Positions 11,766 to 23,420 of a stretch of 64,000 bases of DNA are shown piece after piece. The translations under genes and the position numbers were made by a program. This DNA comes from Spinacia oleracea (taxonomy: Eukaryota; Streptophyta; Magnoliopsida; Caryophyllales; Amaranthaceae). Within the stretch, counting starts at the first letter, position 1. Each line of letters begins with the position of its first letter. The stretch is taken from NCBI RefSeq assembly GCF_020520425.1, contig NC_079492.1:3906001-3970000 (forward strand), read 5' to 3'. The notes under the pieces were generated by a model. It worked only from the letters and a program-made list of their open reading frames with translations. It did not search any database and was not told where the DNA came from.

Positions 11766-12919
11766 AAGGGTGTGATGTGGAAAAAAGGAGGGAAATGAGA
11801 GGTTGAGGGGAGGAGGGTGTTGGAATTGTGGATGAGGTTTTTGTTGTAAGGATGGATAAGGAGGGAGATTTTGGCCATTGAATTTTGGAGGTAAAGTGAC
11901 AATTTTTTTTAATTCTTTTTTTTTACTTTGGAATTTGGATTTTGATATGGACTTTATAATCTAAACAAGGATACTCATTAGTCCACCTCATTAACTCGAT
12001 CATGTTGTGAAAACAGATAAATTTAGCTGGTGAATGTCAACTAATTTAGTTGGTAAAGGCTGAAAGTAATATTCAAGACTTGAGATTAAATCATGTCTGT
12101 ACTATTTGTCGACTTGTCACTATTGACTTTGTGTACACCAAAAAATAATTATTTTTAGAGCTAGGTACCACCGATTGAGTGTAAATAGTGGCTAACTGGC
12201 TACTAAGCTGGTCCATAATGGATTTGATCGGATTCAGGCATCTTGACACAAGACCGACCTAGATCGGTTTATGGGTTGTGCATGAGTTGGTTGGGAGTTG
12301 ACTTGGGATGAGTTGTGGCCTTGTGGGATGCACGTGTTGTGTTTCATATTGGGTTAGTACGATATGGTGGGTATTTATCGGTTAAGCGAGATTGAAAACT
12401 TTTCCCTTTTTTAATTTGAAAATTGGGTTTATAATCGGAATTTTGAGCCAAATTTTCACGCCTGCACAATCCACCTTAAAAGAATAGTTGTGGTTCGTGA
12501 TGTGTTGAACCAGTTGACCCACAGTCCAAGATGATCTAGGCGAGTCATAAATAAACCGACCCCGTAACCATCTTTATGTTATTGAAACAATTGATCGAGT
12601 TTAGTGATTACATTTCTAATCTTTAACTTATACTATGTAGTAATAATGTTTCATTCAAAATATATATGTTGCAAAAATTAATTATCCCATAATTTAAATA
12701 AAAATAGAGTACCACAGACAATGGTAGTAATTCGACATAATGTACATCTTTACAAATTGTAACAAATAAATGGCACAAATATAGAAGGCGAAAGTGACAA
12801 TAAGTTGCTTAATGTGTGGTACTTAGCATTTTGGACTAACATGGAAATAATTTGTACTATCCCCACTCTCTAGGAATTTTCAAAGGGAGTAGGAATATGC
12901 TGCAATGCCGCTATACGAT
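11766..12919. other. Intergenic DNA, no gene seen
   Basis: This is spacer between the divergent ATPC and receptor-kinase genes. A CAAT motif on the minus strand near 11875 may belong to the ATPC promoter. No open frame with coding character was seen. Confidence 0.45.
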
Positions 12920-13530
12920 TATGGATGTCAATGAGGCGGGGCGGATGCAGATGTATGTCCCTTCATCCCCATCACCAACTAAAATTTTCATCTCCATTCC
13001 CGCCCCATCATCCATGGCGGGTACAAAATTCATCCCCATCCCCGCCCCAACGGGTACAAACTAAAATCCATCCCCGCCGCGCCCCACCGCCCGCCTGGTT
13101 TATCCATCTCCGTCTCATCCCCGCCCCATATCCGCGTCAATACCCATCTTTTTCTTATTTTGGGAACATTATGGAAAAAAGTAACTTCCATAACAAAAAA
13201 ATTCACACACATAAAATTAAAAGTCTTGCCTTAATTCATAGTATCACATACTACAAACCTAGCCATATGCATAAAAAAGTTGTTCAACTTTTATGTTGTT
13301 TAAAATTTTCAATTCACGTAGGGAATGATACTCGGGTAGGGTTGACGAGTATCAAGCGGGCGGGTGGTGATGGGGCAACACAAAATCCACACCCTCTCCA
13401 TCACCCATGACGGAAATGATTTTTATACCCATCCCCGCCCCATCACCCGCCAAACCTCCCTCCATCCCCGCCTACTTGGGAAGGATGCAGGGCGGATCTT
13501 CCATAAAACCCGCCCCACTAACAATCCCTA
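12920..13530. mobile_element. hAT-like non-autonomous element with CCCCGCCC repeats
   Basis: The left end TATGGATGTCAATGAGGCGG and the inverted right end TAGGGATTGTTAGTGGGGCG are imperfect terminal repeats. Flanking octamers TATACGAT (12912-12919) and TATAAGGT (13531-13538) agree at 6 of 8 positions, as expected for an old 8-bp hAT duplication. The body is full of CCATCCCCGCCCC-type repeats, and the frames at 12852-13410 are read-through of these. No transposase is present. Confidence 0.55.
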
Positions 13531-13538
13531 TATAAGGT
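13529..13538 (+). promoter_or_regulatory. Candidate TATA box at the hAT-like element junction
   Basis: CTATATAAGG spans the last base of the element and its right target duplication. It lies 215 bp before the preferred ATG (13753) of the receptor kinase and is the best TATA match near that gene. Confidence 0.35.
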
Positions 13539-13752
13539 TTTAAAGTTTTTAACTCCATAGAAAATTTCAAATATTGACAAGTTGGAAGTCTACTTACTAG
13601 TTAGTGATAGCGCACAATCCCACTAGGCCACTACCAATACTCCATACTAATACAACAAATGTATAATGATAATGTTGAAGGTAACAACAAACTAAGAATT
13701 CTTCATACTAATACAACAAATGTAGTTAATTTTGTTCAATTCATGTAATAAA

Positions 13753-16700
13753 ATGGCCAAATTTTACGTTGAAGTGATAATATTGAAGGTGATCATAGGA
13801 TCAATACTTTTGTCAAACCCTATTGAGTCTTTATGCTCAGAGAAACTGAAGCCTTGTATTGAATCCATTGTCTCTTTTAACAATAATCAATCTCAGATAT
13901 CAATCATCGAAACCGGTTTCAATGAAGGTCTTGCCTTGCAAATGGAGGCGAATCTACTTGATCAGTGCTGCGGCCGTTTCACCGTAGAAACAATCAGCAG
14001 GGATAAACAGTGTTTTTGTAGCAGCATCTCCTCCATTCAAGAACATCGGTTATCTAATAATATAACCATTCTATTGTCTGAGTGCAGTACTAGTGATGGT
14101 ATGCTTTTGTTCTATGATGACGACCTTTGCCAAGGTAATTAAATAATGTACGAATTGTGAAGTACATATACCTCCTTTCCTTTCGTTCCCTTTTTATTCT
14201 TTACGCTTTTGATTTTTAGTGGTCTCATTTTAATCTTTACAATTAGAATTTTTCATTTTATATTGTACGGAGTACTTTTTTGTTTCTTTTTGTTCTTTAC
14301 GTTTGGCGTTTTGCATGTTTATTAACGACTCAGTAATGAGCATTAAGATATATTCCTCTATTTTTTACTCCCTCCGTTTCAAATGTTTGTTATGTTTGGA
14401 ATTTGGCACGTTTATTAACGTAAATTAAGATTCCTTTTTTTAAAAATTTTTAAATGTTCTAGATTCAATCATAAATCTGATTTCATCTTTTCAAATTCTG
14501 ACATTTATTACTCTCTTTGAATATAGTGCAAATCTGCTTTCATCTTTTATTAAAAAAAAATACCTCAATGCACTAATCATTGAAACAACCAATAAGATTG
14601 TTTTATTATCAAAATGAACCAATAATTAAAAATCACACAGATTACTAACTTGTCAAATTGTGAATGACATTTACTGAGTTGAAAAGTTGGACCAATTAGA
14701 AATAAAAGTTGGCTCATAAAATAATAATAGTAACAAGATTATAAATAGAAAGATTCTTTATGTAACAAACATTTTGAAACACTATTAAAGGAATACGTAA
14801 CAAACATTTTGAAACGGATGAAGTATTTATTTAAATAATAAAAATTACGTTTATTTATAACGTTTTCACTCTTATCAAAATGAGAAAAATTTAATGTCCC
14901 AATATCAATAGAAAAATGTGATAGATTAAATAGCCCAATGAATTTAATTGGTTAAAATAATCATTTGACACAAATTTTAATAGAATATTAAAGCATTTAT
15001 GTGATAATATAAAAGGAAATGTAAAGAACATTTTGAGACACCAAAAAAAAACGTGAAGAAAAAAAAACGGAGGGAGTAATATAAAAGAAAATGTAAAAAA
15101 CATTTTGGAACACCCAAAAGGGCCAAAACGAAAAACGTAAAGAAAAAAAGAGACATTAATACTTTGTCAAAAATCGTGATGTGATTATTTTAATTAATTA
15201 AAATCATTAGGACATTAAATCTTTCTCACTTTCCCATGCAGACATTAAATCTCTCGTATTTTGGATAAAATTGAAAACATTATCAATAAACGTAATTTGC
15301 ATTGTTTAAATAAAAAAAAATGGATGAATCTTTATCAACATAAATCTATATTTCTCCATCCGTTCCTTAATGTTCTTCCCGTTTCTATTTTTCGCGTTCC
15401 AAAATGTTATTTCCAGTTAGAATCTATACTATTTTTTGTCATGTTTTTTCCCCAAAATACCCTCATTCTACAATTTTATTTCCTACCATATCTTATCTTT
15501 ATTCCATCCACCTACCCAATTATTCTCATTGATTTCTCCACCCACATTACTTAATTCATTCATTCAACCACCTTATTTCATGATTATTTTAATAAAATAT
15601 CTCTATTTCCTTTTTTTTATTATTATTTTCTCTCTCTTTCGTTTATTACCCTCAAGGCCTCAATCATACAAAGATTTCAATTTTCTTAGTCCCCTCCCCG
15701 ATTCCAACCGGGAAGAACATTAAGGAACGAAGGGAGTAATATATTAAAATGCGTTGCGAAAAAAAATTATGTGCCACGTATAACTCTCATGTTTACGTCA
15801 TGCCATCCACTCAGTCACTCACCAATGTTATGTGATGTTATTGACAACAGAAAATCAATACAATAAGTTTCAAACACAAGACCTCAAGTTTGTAGAATAA
15901 CTCACATTACCGTCTTAACAACCACTAATTGTTGTTTATCCATGCACATTAATTTATAAATACTAACATAATTAAAGTCTAAAAAATACTACGTAAATAT
16001 TTATATTAATTAATTAAATCATTAGGAAAACCATTAATTAAACATGAGAACCATGGATTAAACATGATATCATAAATAACATGTGACATTGGTTAATTTG
16101 CCAGTTTGCGATTTTTATCCCTTTGAGTGCTTAAAATTAGGGCATATATAATATACCAACTGGGGTTGGCGCGAATGGTTAAGGATCTTTTGCTGGTTAA
16201 CCAAGGTTTTGGGTTCGAGACTGAAAAAATCTCAGCTGGGAGGGATGATGCCAATCAAGGTAGTCATGAAAACTCCTGCTAGATATAAGTCTAACTACTC
16301 GTCGAAAGCAATGAAAACTCCTCGTAGTAGAACAAAAATATACTCCGTATTTTTTTATTTTTTTTGGGTGTAATTGAGACTGATGCATACGTATGAAGTG
16401 TGTCTCAGAGTCACAAACTCACAGTGGTGTAACCAAATTGATTTTTTTTATGCGCCAAAATTATTTTTCCATTAATGATATACATATTGTGGGATAGAAA
16501 ATCCGAACCCTGTATTAATTTATTTTGTTATCCATTTTAATTGGTCAGACATTCAAGCACCATCATCGGCTCCGGTATTTCCTCTGCCAAGTTACGTCTT
16601 ATCTCATACACAACTCTCACCTACATCTACACCTACACCTATACCAACACCTGCAAGTACGTTCCTCTCCTTTTTATTCTATAATATGTTGAAACTCGAT

Positions 16701-19700
16701 AGTTATCCATATGTGAATTGTTCTATATATACTGGAGAAAGAGGAGAAAAAAAATAAAAATTTATAAGCGTGAGTAGTTACTCCCACTATTAACGATGAG
16801 TTTTAGTGTGGAACCTCCGTTAGCCTTGTAAGTGTACTTGTAAGTGTACTGAACTCTCTTCATTCCTGGAGTGTTGAAATCTTGTCCAACTTCCATTTCT
16901 TCATTTCATATTCTCCGAAATTTAACAAAATCTATTTTATCTTTTTTTTAATCTGATATTCTGATCTGACCTGATCTCAAATATTTATGTATATAGGGAA
17001 CAAAAAAATAATTATTGCCATCATTGTTCCAACAGTCACTTTAGTGGTGCTAATAGCCTTGTGCATAGGCTTTTTTTCCATGAAACGGAAGGAGAAACCT
17101 AATGTTGCACAATCACATCATCAAAGTGGTAAAACTTTTAAATAATCGGTTCAATATATTGTGCGTGTGCATATGATAGGCGTTACATTGTGTTCTTCGT
17201 TTATATTGTTACAGTAACTGATGATTTGATCACAGTCGAGTCCTTGCAATACGAACTAAGCGTACTCCGAACCGCCACCGTCGATTTTTCGCCTGATCAC
17301 AAAATAGGTGAAGGGGGATTTGGAGGTGTTTACAAGGTGAATATACTAACTAATTAGCAGGGGATCTCGTTAACCTAGTCGTATTATGTAACTTGTACTC
17401 CTCCAGATTAGGGACGACAACAGATAAGATATGATTTGGATCAGATCGGATCCTACTAAATTCAAATCTAGATTTGTTTTTTCATCCATGGATCCAGATC
17501 CAGATCCGGATCCGCATGTCCAATTTTTTTTGATACATATCCGTAGGATCTGCGGATCGGATATGGATCCACATATTTTTTTTTTTCATCAGAAAATATC
17601 ATTTTATGCTACTTTTTACCAAAATTAAATAAAATTAAAATTACGTAATCATCCTACAACGCAAAATACATTACAAGGAAATAAAGAAAATAAATATCAA
17701 AATCATGAAAAACCATTAAAAGTTTATATTATTTTATACATGTTTTATACTTTTCTTTTGTTAAAAATAAAATTCCTTTAAAAAATGGATACATGGACCG
17801 GATCTGAACCAGTTTTGGATCTTAAAAACAGGATCCAACTCCTATCCATCATAAACGGATCCGGCACCGTCAAGTCCAAAATTTGAAGATTCAGATCCTA
17901 TAAAACGGATATGAATCCACGGATCCGGATCGGAACAATGATCCATTGTCATCTTTACTCAAGATCAATAAAAACTTTTCTTTTCTCTGCCTATGGACCT
18001 AACTAACACATTGCTACTAAATCATGCTAAAAGTCTTTTGTGTTCTTTATTTGCGTTCTTAATTATCTTTTTTGCTTCCATTATAACAACTAGATTAATA
18101 AAGATTTGTCAAAACGAATCGTAGAGGCTAACTTTTAATCTTTTATGAAATATTTATATGATTGTCCAAGGGTACCTTTCGAAATGGGCAAGAGATAGCA
18201 GTCAAGAGGCTATCAAAGGGCTCAGGGCAAGGTGATAAAGAATTTAAAAACGAAATTGTATTGGTAGCAAAGCTTCAACATCGAAATCTTGTTAGGCTGC
18301 TTGGATTCTGCTTCGACAAGGAGGAGAAGTTGCTTGTTTATGAATTTGTACCAAACAAAAGCCTCGATTACTTCTTGTTTGGTATGTTACACACTTCTCC
18401 CGATATAACTTTGACACTATTCACATATTTCTCTTTAATCTTCGTTTATGTACATAAAAAATTTGGATCTTGTTCGGTTCGTTTCATGTGTTAAAAATCA
18501 ATTATTTATAATATTTATTACTCCATCCGTTTCTTATTATTTTTTACGTTTGACATTTTACACGTTTATTAACGTCTAATTAATGTGTATTGAGATTCCT
18601 CTATTTTTTTTATTTAAACAAGTAAAATTACGTTTATTTATAATGTTTTCACTTTTATCAAAAATCTAATATTGGAAAAATGAGAAAAATTTAATGTCCC
18701 AATAGAAAAGTGTGAGATATTAAATGACCCAATGAACTTAATTGGTTAAAATAATCATTGGACACAAATTTTGATAGAATATTAAAGCATTTATGTGATA
18801 ATATAAAAGGAAATGTAAAGAACATTTTGAAACACTCAAAAAGAAAAAATGTAAAGAACAAAAAGAAACTGAAGGAGTAACAAGTACAGAAGTACTCCCT
18901 TCACTCTTGAATACTTGCAACAATTTGAATTTTGCATTATTCATACATTAACTTTAACCAAAATTTCTTACTAATATATTAAAATCATCTGTTATTGTGT
19001 ATTATGTTCCTGGATTAATCTTAATGTACATTTTGTAATATCATTTTTTTAAGTTTTCACTCATAAATAATTGCATATAGTGGTCAAACTAGTACCATGG
19101 CAAGTATGTCAGCCAAACTGTTGCAACTTGCAAGTATTTGGGAATAGAAAGGAACAAAAAAAAAGTTATTAATGATTAACGTTGTGTCATTGTGTATTGA
19201 CAAACGTGCCCAGTCAAAGTGGAGCAACTGAACTAGAGGAAGTATTAATGGAGATACTAAGAGAATATCTAATGGTAAACTAATTTGACAATTAGCTTGT
19301 TATGCCACATAAAATTTGAAGTTATTTCATTGTCTATCTAATTTATGCTTCAATTGCTAGCAAATAGATTGTTAATTAAATTGGTCTCACTTACTCCACT
19401 TGTCAATTAATTATTTGTCAAAATTTGGGAGCTAGTTGTCAAACAAATTAGCTCATAAAATTGAGTGTATTATTGTTATTATATTGACTTAACATACTTT
19501 TACAGTTATCCTGTGCATTAGCACGGGCACAAACTAGTTGTACATTCATATACATGATTTATTTATAATTATATACTAATGTTTTCTAATTTGGTTGCAT
19601 CATTGTATACTTGATTATGGAGATCCTACAAAGCAAGCATGTTTAAATTGGTCAATGCGTTACAACGTTATCAAAGGCATTGCTCGAGGATTACTATATC

Positions 19701-21765
19701 TTCATGAAGATTCAAGGTTGAGAATTATACACCGAGATCTTAAAGCAGCTAATGTTTTGTTGGATGAAGAGATGAACCCAAAAATTTCAGACTTTGGTTT
19801 GGCAAGGATCTTTGAAATTGAACATGCCCAAAAGAAGACAAGCAGAATTGTTGGGACTTAGTAAGTACTCCCGTACCATCTATACTATTATTAAAATTCA
19901 ATGACATTTTATGCCATACTGCCACCATTAGATGGTAAGAGACATGGCACCAAATCATAGTTATATTGATATATAATATTTTCTTACAAAAACATGAAGA
20001 AATGCAATCATCAATGTTTGAACCAAGACCTCATGTTCATGATTTAGAATTTTAACCATTAATCCAATGACACAACTTATGATATTTAAGCAATTCATTT
20101 ATTAATACCTTGTATTAAAAATTTAATGCCTACCATAATTATACATTTTAATAATTTTTTATGAAACTAAACTATACTTACATTTTTTTTCATTTATATT
20201 TTCATTGAGGTTCATTTACGATTACTTTTTTTAGCAGGCCAAATCATTTACATATACTTAGAGTTATAAAAAAGAGTAATTGCAATTTACACATAGGAAA
20301 CAATTACTGTACTTTTAATTTAAATTTAGTGTACTAAGATTTTTAACCAAATATTTATATTGAATCAACCTTACATAAATAAATTATGAATAAATATTTA
20401 TCTCATATTATATGTAAGTATTTAAATATCAAACTATTGTAATTATTTTTATTTTAACTCATATTTTATCAAGATCAATTCTAAAATTACGTATAATTAC
20501 CGGGCCTATCGCCCGGGTGGCAATAACTAGTTACTAGTTCTATACTTCTATCTAGTACGTAGTACGTACTACTCTGTACGTATTTTCTTAAAAGGTGGAC
20601 GACATACGTAATTGCGGGTGACGAATAGTAACACCCTTCTTTTATCTATCGTTATCTTCATTTGACCAGAAAAAACATCCAATGCAACACTATACTTCGT
20701 ACTTCATATATTTTCATGTAGCGTAGCCAACAGAGTTCATGTCATAAATTACTCGTGTTGATGGAATATGGATGTTTAAATCTAGTGGTCTGACTGCATA
20801 ACGTTTTCATCTATTTCAGCGGATATATGGCTCCGGAGTATGCAATGCATGGACAATTTTCGACAAAATCAGATGTATACAGTTTTGGTGTGATAATATT
20901 GGAGATTGTGAGTGGGAAAAGGATAAGTGGCTCCAATCAATCCAACTTCGGTGACAACCTTCTCGGATGTGTAAGGCTTTGTTCTCTTCACCTGGTTTGG
21001 TCTGATTTTTCTAGTTTATGATCTGGTCAGGTTTGATATATAGTCTGAATGTTGTATGTGAGCGTTTTTTTGCATTTTCTGGTCTGGTCTGGTCTAATTT
21101 TTCTGGTTTGATCTAGTCTGAATGTTTTATGTGAGTGTTTTTTTCCTTTCTGGTCTGGTCTGGTACTATGGTCTGATTTTTCAGGTTTAATCTAGTCTGA
21201 ATGTTTTATGTGAGTGTGTTTTTCCTTTTCTGGTATGCTCTGGTCTAATTTTTCTGATTTTTCTGTTCTGATCTATTCTAAACGTTTTGTGTGAGTGTTT
21301 TTTGTGTTTTTCTGGTCTGATCCGGTCTAATTTTTCTGATTTGATCTAATAAGCAATAACAATAACGTGAAGACAACATAACCCAAGTATGCATGATTTG
21401 ATGTTATGAAATTGGAGTATTAGCTTTGTATATCAAACGAAAAATGAATGAACTTATGTATGCTCCGTATTTTGCAGGCATGGAGACTTTGGAGTGAGGG
21501 AAGACCACTGGAATTTATGGATCCAACATTAAGCGATTCCTACTCAAACACAGAAGTTACACTATGTGTTCAAATTGGATTATTTTGCGTTCAAGATGAT
21601 ATGAGGAAGAGACCAACCATGCCAAGCATAATCCATATGCTCCAAGCTGATTCTACCGTTTCTTCTTCAAATCCTGACCGTCCGTCGTTCTGGCATGACC
21701 TTGATACGAGTCAAACAACATCAACTAACAACATTGGTTCAATACCGACGTCTCGATCACAATGA
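13753..21765 (+). CDS. CRK-type receptor kinase with an 8-Cys LTP-like ectodomain
   Basis: The exons are 13753-14134, 16549-16656, 16997-17128, 17215-17336, 18171-18381, 19623-19860, 20820-20970 and 21478-21765; phases agree and give 543 residues (an upstream in-frame ATG at 13732 would add 7). Residues 1-27 are a signal peptide. About 28-127 hold eight cysteines spaced C-C-CC-CxC-C-C, as in lipid-transfer/2S-albumin folds, not the C-x8-C-x2-C of DUF26. A Pro/Thr stalk ending PTPIPTPA and a membrane helix (about 168-190) follow. The kinase has all key motifs: [30 protein letters not shown] and MAPEY. Kinase sequence and intron positions are those of cysteine-rich receptor-like kinases. A plasma-membrane Ser/Thr kinase is expected; its ligand is unknown. 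Exon 1 could be a separate small gene if the 2.4 kb first intron is not spliced, but the phase and the stalk exon argue for one gene. Confidence 0.8.
14275..15076. mobile_element. Stowaway-like MITE interrupted by a second MITE
   Basis: This copy aligns over most of its length with the element at 18521-18877, sharing TGTGATAATATAAAAGGAAA and TTAATTGGTTAAAATAATCA. It ends ACGGAGGGAG|TA at 15076. It is split at a TA by the 456 bp element at 14368-14823; joined across that insertion, it matches the uninterrupted copy. Confidence 0.65.
14368..14823. mobile_element. Inner Stowaway-like MITE, nested insertion
   Basis: It starts CTCCCTCCGTTTCAAATGTT and ends with the inverse, ACATTTTGAAACGGATGAAG, with TA on both sides (14366-14367 and 14824-14825). 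It lies inside the MITE at 14275-15076, in intron 1 of the receptor kinase. Confidence 0.7.
15354..15736. mobile_element. Stowaway-like MITE, 383 bp
   Basis: Left end CTCCATCCGTTCCTTAATGT and inverted right end CTCCCTTCGTTCCTTAATGT form a terminal repeat of almost 30 bp that continues through TCTTCCCG. TA follows the right end. The frames at 15261-15723 read through this element and are not genes. Confidence 0.7.
16155..16340 (+). mobile_element. SINE-like sequence in receptor-kinase intron 1
   Basis: GTTGGCGCGAATGGTTAAGG resembles a pol III A box, and GGTTCGAGACT (16212-16222) is a near-consensus B box about 45 bp further on. Borders are uncertain; a weak AATATAC repeat flanks the unit. It is a degenerate tRNA-derived element. 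Confidence 0.45.
17409..17957. mobile_element. hAT-like non-autonomous element with GGATCC repeats
   Basis: The left end TAGGGACGACAACAGAT and the inverted right end TAAAGATGACAATGGAT form a terminal repeat. Flanking octamers CTCCAGAT (17401-17408) and CTCAAGAT (17958-17965) match at 7 of 8 positions. Both ends carry clusters of GGATCC and GGATC. The 549 bp body has no transposase. It lies in receptor-kinase intron 4. Confidence 0.75.
18521..18877. mobile_element. Stowaway-like MITE, uninterrupted family member
   Basis: It runs from CTCCATCCGTTTCTTATTAT to AAAGAAACTGAAGGAG with TA on both sides (18519-18520 and 18878-18879). It is the intact counterpart of the split copy at 14275-15076. It lies in receptor-kinase intron 5. 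Confidence 0.7.
18895..19242. mobile_element. Stowaway-like MITE, degenerate or composite
   Basis: It begins CTCCCTTCACTCTTGAATAC after TA and ends AACTAGAGGAAG before TA. The right end resembles that of the family at 41666-41920 and 42231-42480. An inverted copy of the left end also occurs near 19120-19150, so more than one insertion may be present. Confidence 0.5.
19268..19537 (+). mobile_element. Short Helitron-like element
   Basis: The 3' end is clear: a hairpin CCTGTGC-ATTA-GCACGGG at 19510-19527, then CTAG (19534-19537) followed by host T. The 5' end is inferred as TCTAATGG after an A at 19267. It lies in receptor-kinase intron 5. Confidence 0.5.
19879..20530 (+). mobile_element. Non-autonomous Helitron in receptor-kinase intron 6
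   Basis: It opens with TCTATACTATTATTAAAATT directly after A (19878) and closes with the hairpin CCGGGC-CTATC-GCCCGG, ACTAG, then host T (20531). TC start, subterminal hairpin, CTRR end and insertion between A and T are the Helitron signs. It begins only 18 bp inside the intron, just beyond the donor. Confidence 0.8.
20985..21350. repeat. Minisatellite-like array in receptor-kinase intron 7
   Basis: Four to five imperfect units of about 85 bp repeat TCTGGTCTGGTCTAATTTTT and AGTCTGAATGTTTTATGTGA followed by a T run. A 24-base stretch at 21113-21136 recurs exactly, inverted, at 43209-43232. Confidence 0.75.
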
Positions 21766-22735
21766 GGCATCTACCACTGAGCTACATCCTAGGTAGCGCG
21801 TGCCAAGCACATTTGATGAAAGTGTATACTTTTAAGTTCCTATTTAGAAAATCAATTTAGAGAGTGAGTTTGATTGGGTGCAAAGGAACCCAAATTTTCT
21901 GTATTCCTCTTTGATTTTGTATCTTTACAATTCTAACACTCTAATTTGCCCTAATGGAAACAATGCTCTATATATACAAAACTTACAACCAATGAGAGAG
22001 GAAAAACCAGACAACTAGAGGAACTTTACAGAAATGTACAAAGTTGCTAACAGACAAAAAAGTGGCTGCAAAGATAGTGGGTTCCTGTCACTGTCATCTA
22101 ACATGATCCTAGGAGGATAATGTGAGGCCTTATCTCAGTGAGACTTTATTGCAGTGTAAGGAGCAGTAGAAACTTAACCATGTTCCTCAAGGAACTCGAC
22201 CATAAATATGAGTAAATGAACTCAACCATGTTCCTCACAGTAACTCAACCATGTTCCTCCTCATATTTCTTCAACATTAAAAATATAATGTGTTTGTTTA
22301 ATGCAAATGAGCCATAATGGTAATATAACTTACAAATAAGAAAGAGAGAATTTGAATCTGAGACTTATTGTAGACAGACCCTCAGTATTAACCACTAAAA
22401 CAAAACATGAATGTGTGAAACATCAAATTGCTAAAGCATTTGAATAGTATGTATTCGTGTGGATCCAAACTACTACATTCATGTGATACCCCTACAATTT
22501 AATTTGCACTTAAATCAGACTTAAATATTACAATTATGACCACTATTGGTTAATGATTCAATAATAAGCTATTTGAACCTACAACAAATTATTGGACGAG
22601 GAAGACCATTTAAGCCAATTGAAGCTTTGGAATATAGTCCAACAAGATGTCCAAATCCTCTCCAATGGCGACGATGGTGTGGATTTGATCAACACTAATC
22701 TAAACAACCCTTTTGCCCCTTAACACGTTAGAGTT
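21766..22735. other. Intergenic DNA downstream of the receptor kinase
   Basis: No gene is seen. At about 22165-22258 four imperfect copies of AACTCAACCATGTTCCTC lie close together. The 21840-22150 part has the look of a decayed LTR but lacks termini that could be defined. Confidence 0.4.
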
Positions 22736-22749
22736 ATAGATGGCTACAT

Positions 22750-22918
22750 AGCAATTGCCTGTTGGTTCAGTGGTGATTGGGGTTGAACTTGGTAGGGAGA
22801 ACTCGTGTTCGATTCCCTGCAACAACAATTGGGAGGGGACTGGAACCTATCCACCCAGAACTCGCCCCGAATCCGGATTAGCCCTAAGGGTAAACCGGGT
22901 GCTAACACCAAAAAAAAA
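22750..22918 (+). mobile_element. Au-like SINE
   Basis: The A box lies within GTTGGTTCAGTGGTGATTGG and the B box is GTTCGATTCCC. The body ends GGTGCTAACACC plus an A run. A 14-base perfect target duplication ATAGATGGCTACAT sits at 22736-22749 and 22919-22932. A second member of the family is at 47667-47835. Confidence 0.85.
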
Positions 22919-23380
22919 ATAGATGGCTACATGACCCGTCTAGGTTCATTAACGCATCTTAATACAAACTAGACCGAATTGAGCAGCGAGTTGAACTAAG
23001 TTGTTCACAGGTTAGATGGGTCATGGGGTTGACCCACATTGTGTTGGATTGGGTCAACTTCGTGTGTGTCGTGCAGGTGCTGTTTAGTTTGGGTTGGTTA
23101 GATTTATGGCGGATTTGATCGGGTTGTTAAGTAGAGTTTTGACCGGATTGTAGGCCAAGATTTCTACCGTGACTAAGTGACAAGTGACCCATGGACTGGG
23201 CCATTTTAGATGGATCGTAGTTAACCTGGCCCAGTAGCCGTCTCTAGAGGCTAGAGCGTAGAGCCACTCGAGAATACAGAGTAATGACTAGTGAATAGAG
23301 ATGCAAATGATCCGAGACTCTCATTAAATTACTCGGGTTTGAGCTCGGTTATAACCGTTCATGTTTATTTATTTAACAAA

Positions 23381-23420
23381 CTAGTATTTTATGCACGCGA
23401 TGCGTGCGTGAATTTTAGAA
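23381..23420 (-). mobile_element. Helitron 3' terminus (minus strand)
   Basis: On the minus strand a hairpin GCACGC-ATC-GCGTGC is followed by ATAAAATA, then CTAG and host T. The element should extend rightward, but no convincing TC start was found, so it is probably truncated. Short unassigned frames at 23507-23836 would lie inside it. Confidence 0.5.

Larger units (their letters stand above)
14168..15160. mobile_element. Possible outermost MITE of a nested stack
   Basis: TTCTTTACGCTTTTGATTTT near 14195 and the inverse of a matching tract near 15130-15160 (TTCTTTACGTTTTTCGTTTT) look like the ends of a third MITE around the element at 14275-15076. The ends have decayed and no clean target duplication is visible, so this outer layer is tentative. 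Confidence 0.3.

Noticed and set aside
20985..21350. CRISPR-like array of repeats
   Set aside because: The units are contiguous and degenerate without unique spacers, in a plant intron. It is a minisatellite.
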